NCBI GenBank assembly: GCA_017997825.1
Contig: JAGOEH010000005.1
Span: 1-47,886, forward strand
Length of the DNA: 47,886 nt
From: Candidatus Delongbacteria bacterium
GTDB taxonomy: Bacteria; JAGOEH01
Direction: 5' to 3'
Below are positions 18,554 to 26,244 of the stretch, one piece after another. Under the pieces are notes generated by a model. The model was not told where the DNA came from. It searched no databases and was given only the letters and a program-made list of their open reading frames with translations. A program made the position numbers and the translations under genes. Each line of letters opens with the position of its first letter. The first letter of the stretch is position 1.

Positions 18554-18724
18554 TCGGATCAGTCATCGATGTATCGATTATTGCAGTCTAAGAATCGAAT
18601 TGGAGTATTCCAGTATGCCGGCATTGATTTTTCAGGATCATCAAAATAAATATTGCCAAATGCTTATTATTTTATTAGTTTATACCTGCTGAACGGTAAA
18701 AGTTAATTTATACGAGGAATGATT

Positions 18725-19888
18725 ATGCCCACTAAACGAGATTACTATGAAGTGCTGGGAGTGGATCGGCAAGCCACCGAAAGCGACATTAAGAAAGCCT
18801 ATCGCAAGCTGGCTATGCAGTATCATCCGGACAAAAATCCGGGAGACAAGCAATCGGAACACCAGTTCAAGGAAGTGACGGAAGCCTATGAAGTCCTAAA
18901 GGATGCCGACAAACGCGCAAAATATGACCGGTTTGGCCATGCCGGGCTGTCCGGTGCCGGAGGATTCAGCGGCGGGGGGATGGATATGGATCTTTCCGAA
19001 GCTTTGCGTTCCTTCATGCAGGATTTCGGCGGACTGGATTTCGGATTTGGCGGATTCGAGGACATTTTCGGTGGCGGACGTTCCTCCCGATCATCCCAAT
19101 CTCAGCCCCGGGGTGAAGATCTGAAGGTCGCCATCGATCTGACTCTGGAAGAGATTGCCACCGGTGTTGAAAAGAAAATCAAGATTAAGAAATATGTCAC
19201 CTGTGATGAATGCCAGGGAACCGGATCCCGTAACAAGCAGTTCAGTACCTGTCAGACCTGCCGAGGCAGCGGAAAAATCCAGAATATATCCAAATCCATC
19301 TTTGGGCAGTTTATCAATGTTACCCCCTGTCCGACCTGTAACGGTACCGGCAAGATTCCCAGCAATCCCTGCCAGCGATGCGGAAGTACCGGCCGCATCG
19401 AGACCACCATTCCCCTCACCATTCCCATACCCGCCGGGGTTTCAGAGGGGAATTACATCCCCCTCAAAGGTCAAGGGAATGTGGGCCCTCATAACGGCCC
19501 CGCCGGCGATATCATCATCCTGATCCGGGAAAAAAGCGATCCGGTATTCCAACGGCGTGGGGATGACGTCATCTATGAATTACGACTGACCATCTGGCAG
19601 GCCATTCTGGGTGATAAAATCAAGATCCCGACCCTGACCGGACCGGTCATGCTGCAGATCCCCGCCGGAACCCAGCCGGGTAAAATACTGCGGCTGAAAA
19701 ACAAAGGAATCCCGCATCTTCACAAAAACACCCAGGGGGATCAACTGGTCGCTATCGATGTCTATATCCCTGAAAAAATATCAAGCGAAGCACGAAAACT
19801 GACGGAACAACTTAAAGACTTTCCGGAATTCCAGGAGATAAAAGGAAGCAGTTATTTCTCCCGCTTTAAGGATAAATTCAATCACTGA
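18725..19888 (+). CDS. dnaJ: chaperone DnaJ
   Basis: DnaJ is the DnaK co-chaperone: it delivers unfolded clients and stimulates ATP hydrolysis. The 387 residues have the full type I layout: J domain with HPD at residues 34-36, Gly/Phe-rich linker ([17 protein letters not shown]), and the zinc domain with four CxxCxGxG-type repeats ([24 protein letters not shown] and a variant CQRCGSTG), then the C-terminal client-binding domains. ATG 18725 is chosen over ATG 18719 because GAGGA (18714-18718) directly abuts the earlier one. No dnaK or grpE is near, and I see no CIRCE element upstream. The following gene, rsmE, is a common neighbour of dnaJ in bacteria. Confidence 0.97.
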   Translation: MPTKRDYYEVLGVDRQATESDIKKAYRKLAMQYHPDKNPGDKQSEHQFKEVTEAYEVLKDADKRAKYDRFGHAGLSGAGGFSGGGMDMDLSEALRSFMQDFGGLDFGFGGFEDIFGGGRSSRSSQSQPRGEDLKVAIDLTLEEIATGVEKKIKIKKYVTCDECQGTGSRNKQFSTCQTCRGSGKIQNISKSIFGQFINVTPCPTCNGTGKIPSNPCQRCGSTGRIETTIPLTIPIPAGVSEGNYIPLKGQGNVGPHNGPAGDIIILIREKSDPVFQRRGDDVIYELRLTIWQAILGDKIKIPTLTGPVMLQIPAGTQPGKILRLKNKGIPHLHKNTQGDQLVAIDVYIPEKISSEARKLTEQLKDFPEFQEIKGSSYFSRFKDKFNH

Positions 19889-19911
19889 CCCCTGATTTCC
19901 TCGTCATCCGA

Positions 19912-20676
19912 ATGAAAACCCAGTCTTTACCCCTTTTTTTTTCCCCTTCTCCCCTGATATCCGATTCCCGAATAGAATTATCGGTTGAGGAAACCCGGCA
20001 TCTGTATCAAAGCCGGCGGATAACGCCGGGGTATTCCATTGAACTGATCAACGGCAAGGGAGTCCGAAGCGAAGGAACCTTTGTCGGTTTAACTAATGGC
20101 AGACAAGCGGTCATTCATATCGGACCATGTCATACCATCGAGCGTTCTCTCCCTCGAGTCGAATGCTTTTTCCCGATTATCCGCCTGCCGCGTCTGGAAA
20201 TAGCCTTGGAAAAACTGACCGAACTGGGCATCGATGCGATCCATTTTTATCATGGAACCTATTCGATTCCTTTTTCCGATCGCGCATTCCGTCAAAAATC
20301 GGATCGGTGGCAAGCCCTGATGGCAGCAGCCATGAAGCAATCGCGACAGCCTTATCAACCGGAAATAACCTATTCTTCCAGCCTGGAAAACGCCATCAGT
20401 CTCTGCCGTTCGGAATTCAGGCTGGTTCCGCTGGAAACCCGATCCGGTACATCCCTGGTCTACCACGTGGAAACCGCTCTGACCCATGACAACCTGGCGT
20501 GTATCATCGGAGCCGAAGGCGGTTTCTCTCCGGATGAAATCGAATGGATGACCTCTCACCAGTGCCGATTCGCCAGTCTCGGCCATTCCATCCTGCGGAC
20601 CGAAACCGCCGCCATCTTAACGGCCGGTCTGTTGAAAACCTTAGTTCGAAAAGAGAATTCATTATGTCAAAATTAG
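19912..20676 (+). CDS. rsmE: 16S rRNA m3U1498 methyltransferase
   Basis: RsmE methylates N3 of U1498 in 16S rRNA using SAM, on assembled 30S subunits. The protein has 254 residues, the usual size. The N-terminal PUA-like domain includes LSVEETRHLYQSRRITPGYSI. The C-terminal SPOUT knot is seen as FFPIIRLPRLEIALEKLTEL, the SAM loop IIGAEGGFSPDEIEWM, and SLGHSILRTETAAI. In most homologues the SAM loop reads IGPEGG, so Ala for Pro is a mild variation. The start lacks a strong ribosome-binding site and lies 23 bases after dnaJ. Its end overlaps the next gene by 13 bases. Confidence 0.95.
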   Translation: MKTQSLPLFFSPSPLISDSRIELSVEETRHLYQSRRITPGYSIELINGKGVRSEGTFVGLTNGRQAVIHIGPCHTIERSLPRVECFFPIIRLPRLEIALEKLTELGIDAIHFYHGTYSIPFSDRAFRQKSDRWQALMAAAMKQSRQPYQPEITYSSSLENAISLCRSEFRLVPLETRSGTSLVYHVETALTHDNLACIIGAEGGFSPDEIEWMTSHQCRFASLGHSILRTETAAILTAGLLKTLVRKENSLCQN

Positions 20677-22163
20677 ATCCCTATCAGATCCAGAAGGATC
20701 TGACGGAATTCCTGAAACAAAAATATGGCGATCAGGCGGTTGTGCCGGAAATCAATTTCAGTGAAAAAGATGGCACCGAGAGCCATGAACCGGAAGCTCC
20801 TGAGATCAATTTTAGTCTGACGCCTGATCAACTGGCCGCCTATCTGAATGAGTATGTCATCAATCAGCAGGAAGCGGTAGAAATCCTCTCCACCAAAGTC
20901 TGTACCCATTTCCACCGCATCAATTATCTACGCCGCCGGCCGATGGAATCCGCCGCTCTAACCGGCAATATCAAAAACAACATCCTGATGATCGGATCGA
21001 CAGGGGTTGGAAAAACCTATATTATCAAGCTGATCGCCGATAAAATCGGAGTACCGTTTGTGAAAGCCGATGCCACCAAATTCAGTGAAACCGGGTATGT
21101 AGGGGGGGATGTAGAGGATATCATCCGGGATCTGGTCAAGGAAGCCAAAGGCAATATCAAGGCGGCTGAATATGGAATCGTCTATATTGATGAAATCGAT
21201 AAAATCGCGGCCGGCAAGGGGATTATCGGTCCCGATGTATCCAGAACCGGGGTCCAGCGCAACCTGCTCAAATTGATGGAAGAGACCGAAGTCAATCTCA
21301 AGGTCCCCCATGATATCGCCTCTCAGATGGAGGCACTGATGGAAGTCCAGAAGAACGGGAAACTGAAACGGCAGGTCATCAATACCCGCCACATCCTTTT
21401 TATCGTCTCGGGAGCCTTCGACGGCCTGGCTGATATTATCAAACGACGGAAAAACAAGCAGGAAATCGGATTTTACAGCCAACTCTCCACCCGGCGGGAC
21501 GAGATCGAATACCTCAAAATGATGCAAACCGACGACCTGATCGAATATGGTTTCGAATCCGAATTCATCGGCCGCCTCCCCGTCATCACCGTCCTGAACG
21601 ATCTGACCGAAGCGGATCTGCTTAAAATCCTGAATAATCCCAAAAGCTCGATCATCAATTCTAAAAAAATCGATTTCGCGTCGTATGGAATCAGCCTGGA
21701 ATTCACCCAGGAGGCATTGCATCATTATGCCAAGCTGGCCGCCAAAGAAAAAACCGGGGCCCGCAGCTTGGTCAGTGTAATCGAAAAATCGCTGATCCGC
21801 TATGAACGCAGCCTGCCTTCCACCACCCTCAAAGACTTCCTGGTTACCGAATCCGTCGCTGTGTCCGATGAATTCACACTTCCGGCCATCATCATTGAAA
21901 ACAGCCTGAACCAGTTTCGGAATGAGTATGAGCATATTTACCATATCCGGCTAAACTTTACCACGGATGCCATCGAATACCTGAATGAAACCTTCCGGGA
22001 AAATCCCGCCGGAGTTCGGGAGTATTGTCATGGAATCCTGAAAGATTACGAATATGGACTCAATCTGGTCAACCAGAGTGAATTCACCATTACCCGCGAG
22101 GTTTTAATCGATCCCCGAAGTTATCTGACTCGCCTGATCAAAGAATCATATGAAAAGAATTGA
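20664..22163 (+). CDS. ClpX-like AAA+ unfoldase without zinc domain, extra C-terminal lid-like repeat
   Basis: This 499-residue ATPase follows the ClpX core closely: Walker A GSTGVGKT (111-118), pore loop GYVG (144-147), Walker B IVYIDEIDK (172-180), the box FIGRLP with the arginine finger (301-306) and sensor-2 GARS (365-368). It even keeps an IGF tripeptide (268-270) at the position of the ClpP-docking loop, so partnering with ClpP is plausible. The zinc-binding N-domain is absent, replaced by ~50 acidic residues. After the normal lid (ISLEFTQEALHHYAKLAA..., 343-388), a second segment with the same pattern (IRLNFTTDAIEYL...AGVREYCHGILKD, 428-461) follows. It is therefore a paralogue, not standard clpX. 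The ATG at 20664 overlaps rsmE; the longer upstream frame overlaps the rsmE SPOUT domain and is not used. Confidence 0.88.
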   Translation: MSKLDPYQIQKDLTEFLKQKYGDQAVVPEINFSEKDGTESHEPEAPEINFSLTPDQLAAYLNEYVINQQEAVEILSTKVCTHFHRINYLRRRPMESAALTGNIKNNILMIGSTGVGKTYIIKLIADKIGVPFVKADATKFSETGYVGGDVEDIIRDLVKEAKGNIKAAEYGIVYIDEIDKIAAGKGIIGPDVSRTGVQRNLLKLMEETEVNLKVPHDIASQMEALMEVQKNGKLKRQVINTRHILFIVSGAFDGLADIIKRRKNKQEIGFYSQLSTRRDEIEYLKMMQTDDLIEYGFESEFIGRLPVITVLNDLTEADLLKILNNPKSSIINSKKIDFASYGISLEFTQEALHHYAKLAAKEKTGARSLVSVIEKSLIRYERSLPSTTLKDFLVTESVAVSDEFTLPAIIIENSLNQFRNEYEHIYHIRLNFTTDAIEYLNETFRENPAGVREYCHGILKDYEYGLNLVNQSEFTITREVLIDPRSYLTRLIKESYEKN

Positions 22164-24585
22164 ATTATGGCTTGTGTTGGGCATTCTGATCCGGTTCAGC
22201 GCGATTCAGGCAGCCCCTCACCTGTTGATCCTGACCATCGATACCTTCCGTCCCGATTTTGTCGGCTGCTTTCATCCCACTGCCGATCCGGCTTCCTCCC
22301 TGACACCAGCCCTGGATTCACTGGCCGGCGAATCGGTTGTTTTTAGCCGATGCTATGCCACCTCAGCCTGGACCTCACCCGGACTGGTCTCCATCCTGAC
22401 CGGACTCTACCCATCCTCTCACCAGGTCACATCCCGGGATCGATCCATCCCTCCAACTCTTCCGACCCTCTTCAAACTCATTACTCCGATCGGGTACCAG
22501 TGCCAGGATATCTGCTATCTGACTGTAATCCCGAATTTCTACCATCTGGGAATGACCCCCTACCCGGAACGTGAACAATACCTAAACTCCGGCGACCAAA
22601 TCCTGTTCCACTACCTAGAAAACTACCGTTCAACCGCTCCCTTCGGGTTGTGGTACCATTACCGCGATCTGCATATCCCCTATGAAGCCGACTTCCGCTA
22701 TCTGCCATCAGATTTTAAAACCATGATTCCATCCGATTCGAACGCTCTCAAGCGATACCGTCTGGTGACTACCATGCCGGTCATCCATTATGGTTCAGTC
22801 GCATTTCTCCCGACGGACTCGCTTTGGGTTAAACCGCTGTATGGATCCCAGGTCAAGCGCATGGATACCGAATTTATCGCCCCCTTGATCCGGCAACTGA
22901 AAGCGCAGGCAATATGGGATGATCTGATACTGATCATCACGGCCGACCATGGCGAGGAGTTATTGGAACACGGGTTTGTGGGGCATGGTTCCACTTCGCT
23001 CAACAGCCGGCTCTATAACGAAATCATCCACATTCCACTAATCATCAAATTCCCCCGCCGCGAGTATGCCGGCCGGAAAATTACCGATATGGTCCAACAA
23101 ATCGATCTGGTGCCGACCATCCTGGACTACCTTCACATCCCGATCCCCCAATCGCTTCAGGGCCAGAGCTTGATCCCCCTGTTGCAGGGAGACCGGATCA
23201 ATCGCCCCTTTTTAATGGCGGAAACCAATCCCGGCGGCTATCAGGCTGATCCGTCCATGCTGAACACCGAGATCAAAGCCCTCTTCAATTCAAAAGCCAA
23301 ACTGATCCGCACCCGGGATCCGAGCAACTCTCACTATGAATTCTATGATCTGTATCGGGATCCCAAAGAGAAAACCGATCTCTATCCGGCTCACCACTCC
23401 GAACTCAATATCCTGATGGACGGATTGGAACCCAAAATCTCAGCCACACCCGAAAGCTCTCAAACCGCTTCGATTAGAATTCCGGACACCGTCCGTGCCC
23501 ATTCTCAACTTATGATTCCGACGATTCTGGTCCCTAAGAACAGCGACCGGCTCTCTTATCAGCTTCATCAGGGAGCCATCCATGGAGAATGGACGGGACC
23601 GGATTCGATTTGGTATATCCTGAACTATCAGGTCGGAAGCGGTTCGCTCAGTCTGAAAGGAGAATTCAGGGTATTTGGCAACCGCCATGTTTTCGGCCCC
23701 TTCAGCCCGGCTATGTGGAATACCTTGGCCATTTATAATCCATGGGTATTTCGGGTTTACCCGGAGGGAAGGCCCGATCTTCAGAGCCGGCGGCTGGATT
23801 TCACCCTAACCGCTTACCAGCCCAATCATGGGCATTCTCCATCCTCCCTCGCACTCTTTTTTTTCCGATCCCGGCCGCTCATCAGCTCGATCCTAACCCA
23901 ATCCCCCCTCTTTTCACGATACGGCTTGATCGGAATCATGATCCTGACTCTGCTCGGTATCCTGATCTACGCCATGCGATATGCTCCTCCAGGCCAAGGT
24001 AAAGCCAATCTTTGCCTGGCCCTGTTTTTGCTCGTACTGCAATTCCATTTCTTCACCTTGGGTGTTATGCCGCTGTATTGGGAAAAACTCTACCATTGGG
24101 CGGGAGGCGGAGAAAAACTCTCCGGGTATTCGCTCTATCTGGGAGGACTTTTCTTCTTTCTGTTCATTCTGGTTTATCTGATCCGACGTCGAACCCGAAT
24201 CTGGTGGAAAATTATGCTGGACGCCCTGACCATCATTGGTTTGTTGCTGGTTCTCTATCATCAGAGCATCGCCGCCACCCGATTCCATATTTTTATCTAT
24301 ACCCTGTTGGGACTCCTCCTGATCCACTATCTCCATTACCGCGGCCGATCATTCCGAACCAGCCTGATTACCAGTGTACTGATGATGAGTTTTTTCAGTC
24401 TGCTGGATGAACTGATCCAGTTTTATCTACCGATCCGCTATTTCGGTCTCGATGATATCTGGATCAATCTGCTGTCCTCCCTGGCCGGAATCAGCCTCGG
24501 AGTTTCGATGCTATCCCCATCCCCGCATCCATCCCGGCCCTCGATCGATCAGAATTACCACGGTTATCCGCCGGATGACCAATAA
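22150..24585 (+). CDS. sulfatase/alkaline-phosphatase-fold protein fused to VanZ-like membrane domain
   Basis: The first ~450 residues have the sulfatase fold after a signal segment: LTIDTFRPDF (Asp31 metal ligand), AWTSPGLVSILTGLYP, ITADHGEELLEHGFVGHG (Asp266, His267, His279) and the IHIPLIIKFP strand. At the nucleophile position, where type I sulfatases have Cys/Ser-x-Pro-x-Arg, it has Thr75 without the Arg. Formylglycine formation is thus not expected, and a phosphatase or phosphotransferase activity is more likely. A beta-type region (~450-590) leads to about seven hydrophobic segments. The last ~110 residues match VanZ, with YRGRSFRTSL, FFSLLDELIQFYLPIRYFGLDD and a final helix. The catalytic part should face the periplasm. 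The start overlaps the ClpX-like gene by 14 bases. 24586-24747 downstream shows no gene or clear terminator. Confidence 0.85.
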   Translation: MKRIELWLVLGILIRFSAIQAAPHLLILTIDTFRPDFVGCFHPTADPASSLTPALDSLAGESVVFSRCYATSAWTSPGLVSILTGLYPSSHQVTSRDRSIPPTLPTLFKLITPIGYQCQDICYLTVIPNFYHLGMTPYPEREQYLNSGDQILFHYLENYRSTAPFGLWYHYRDLHIPYEADFRYLPSDFKTMIPSDSNALKRYRLVTTMPVIHYGSVAFLPTDSLWVKPLYGSQVKRMDTEFIAPLIRQLKAQAIWDDLILIITADHGEELLEHGFVGHGSTSLNSRLYNEIIHIPLIIKFPRREYAGRKITDMVQQIDLVPTILDYLHIPIPQSLQGQSLIPLLQGDRINRPFLMAETNPGGYQADPSMLNTEIKALFNSKAKLIRTRDPSNSHYEFYDLYRDPKEKTDLYPAHHSELNILMDGLEPKISATPESSQTASIRIPDTVRAHSQLMIPTILVPKNSDRLSYQLHQGAIHGEWTGPDSIWYILNYQVGSGSLSLKGEFRVFGNRHVFGPFSPAMWNTLAIYNPWVFRVYPEGRPDLQSRRLDFTLTAYQPNHGHSPSSLALFFFRSRPLISSILTQSPLFSRYGLIGIMILTLLGILIYAMRYAPPGQGKANLCLALFLLVLQFHFFTLGVMPLYWEKLYHWAGGGEKLSGYSLYLGGLFFFLFILVYLIRRRTRIWWKIMLDALTIIGLLLVLYHQSIAATRFHIFIYTLLGLLLIHYLHYRGRSFRTSLITSVLMMSFFSLLDELIQFYLPIRYFGLDDIWINLLSSLAGISLGVSMLSPSPHPSRPSIDQNYHGYPPDDQ

Positions 24586-24747
24586 ATCTGTTGCCAATCC
24601 TTATTACCTTCATGTGGAAGGCAAACGGCCTCCTCCCGGCTAAAATTCGAATATAGCGAAATGGACAAGATCATACTTTCTTTAAAAGTACCCGCTCAGT
24701 CCTTCACCTGAATTGATCAGCCGATAGAGGAAGAACCATCCTATCGC

Positions 24748-25911
24748 TTAAAGATCAAAATCCCAGATCCGGTACTTTTTATAGACAACGCCCCCGACCT
24801 TCTCGATGGCTTTATTGATCATCACATTATCCTCAAGTTCCCAGGAGAGTTCACCGTGCTGCAGACCCAAGCGACGGCCATTATCGAAGGGGATCACATA
24901 CAGCAGGGAATCGATACCGGATTGTCGGTATTCAGGCAGAATCCCGGCAATCAGCATCCTGCCCCAATTGAACTTGGGATAGGGCTTGAGGTAGATCCGC
25001 CATCCCAAAACCATTAATTGCAGCAGGGACTGAATCCATAGCGGCCACCGCTTGAAACGGCGCAAAGCATAGGTAACTTCCATCAGATCAAAAACCGAAC
25101 CGGTAACCGCCACCGGTTTGTCATGATCCATGATAAACATGATCAAGCGTTCATGGCTGATCAGAACCAGATTTTTAGCCAGCACCGAGATCTCTTTTTC
25201 CGTAATGGGAACATACCCCCAATTATCTTTCCAGGCCGTGCGATAGATCTCCATGATCTGCTCAATATCGCGCCGGGCATTTTTTTTGTCGAAGTATCGA
25301 ATGGAGAATCCTTTCTTCTCCATCCTGGTCTTGACATAATCGGCAATCCGCATCACCTTTTCCGGAACCGGTTTGGATACATCCAGATAAAAAGCGATCA
25401 AATCTTTGGCTTTCTGCATCCCAAAGCGCCCGCACAGGTCGAGGTAATAGGGCGGATTATAGGGCATCATGATACAGGCATGAGAATCAAAGCCTTCCAT
25501 CAGCATACCGCATTCGTCATTCGTCCCGAAACTCATCGGCCCCCGCATCCGATTCATTCCCCGTTGTCTGAGCCATTCAGCGGCCTTGGTAAATAAGGCG
25601 TCCGAGATCCGCGAGTCATTGCGGCATTCAAAAAAACCCCAGAATCCGGTTTTTTCATGATGAAACTCGTTATGCAGACGATCGATCAATACCGCAATCC
25701 GCCCCTGACACGCCCCCCGCTCATCATAAGCTAAAAGAAACTCCGCCTCGGCATGCTCAAAAAATGGGTTCCGCTTGCGATCCAACCGCAGCTCGATATC
25801 CTGAATCAAGGGAGGCGCCCAATGGGTATCCTCCCGGTAAATTTCCCATGGCAAGGCCATAAACTGTTTCATTGCTTTCCGTTGATCCACCGATACAATC
25901 CTGATTTCCAT
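24748..25911 (-). CDS. GNAT-fold protein of the YghO-like type
   Basis: This ~388-residue cytosolic protein resembles the long two-lobed GNAT-fold family typified by E. coli YghO; the activity is unknown. Typical stretches are PWEIYREDTHWAPPLIQDIE and HAEAEFLLAYDERGACQGRIAVL (first lobe), FGTNDECGMLMEGFD followed by MPYNPPYYLDLC, and in the second lobe ILPEYRQSGIDSLLYVIPF, where the acetyl-CoA loop is degenerate, and LSWELEDNVMINKAIEKVGG. ATG 25911 is preferred to TTG 25920: AGGGGA abuts the TTG but leaves nine bases to the ATG. It stands alone, divergent from the hybrid kinase gene. Confidence 0.75.
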   Translation of the reverse strand: MEIRIVSVDQRKAMKQFMALPWEIYREDTHWAPPLIQDIELRLDRKRNPFFEHAEAEFLLAYDERGACQGRIAVLIDRLHNEFHHEKTGFWGFFECRNDSRISDALFTKAAEWLRQRGMNRMRGPMSFGTNDECGMLMEGFDSHACIMMPYNPPYYLDLCGRFGMQKAKDLIAFYLDVSKPVPEKVMRIADYVKTRMEKKGFSIRYFDKKNARRDIEQIMEIYRTAWKDNWGYVPITEKEISVLAKNLVLISHERLIMFIMDHDKPVAVTGSVFDLMEVTYALRRFKRWPLWIQSLLQLMVLGWRIYLKPYPKFNWGRMLIAGILPEYRQSGIDSLLYVIPFDNGRRLGLQHGELSWELEDNVMINKAIEKVGGVVYKKYRIWDFDL

Positions 25912-25950
25912 TCGCGTCAATCCCCTCTCTGTATGAATTCCAATGCCATA

Positions 25951-25978
25951 AAGATATAAAAAAAAAACCGCTTGTCAA
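25951..25978 (-). promoter_or_regulatory. candidate promoter for the YghO-like gene
   Basis: On the minus strand TTGACA (25973-25978) is followed after 16 bases by TATCTT (25951-25956), about 40 bases before the ATG. The -10 box matches in four of six positions. Confidence 0.45.
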
Positions 25979-26019
25979 TCTATTTTCCCATTATCTGTCT
26001 ATCCACTTTTTTCTTTCTC

Positions 26020-26048
26020 TTGACAAACTGCTCTTTTCAGTTTAGATT
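26020..26048 (+). promoter_or_regulatory. candidate promoter for the hybrid histidine kinase
   Basis: TTGACA (26020-26025), 17 bases and TAGATT (26043-26048) sit about 200 bases upstream of the kinase ATG. The -10 box equals that of the glutamate dehydrogenase promoter. The remaining leader (26050-26244) holds no ORF or recognised riboswitch. Confidence 0.55.
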
Positions 26049-26244
26049 ATAGAAGAGTCATCTGAAATCTTAGAAATTCGACAATGATCCATAGTCATAG
26101 ACAGCTGAAAATCAGCAATACCACGCCTATCGGCTTCGGTTATACTTTCAAGCCTTTGCCTCCCTGCTCCTGTTGGATAAAGTATATGATGATAAATTAT
26201 GACGGCTGATAGTAAAACGGTCATCCCAAGATCGGAACCAAACT

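Noticed and set aside
18554-18724. CIRCE heat-shock operator before dnaJ
   Set aside because: No TTAGCACTC-type inverted repeat occurs in the gap; possible -35/-10 boxes there are too weak to call.
20544-20663. N-terminal extension of the ClpX-like protein
   Set aside because: This part lies over the SAM-binding knot of rsmE in another frame, and its composition is a shadow; the ATG at 20664 fits the family start.
22150-24585. Classical formylglycine sulfatase
   Set aside because: The C/S-x-P-x-R motif is absent; the nucleophile position is Thr75 without the Arg.
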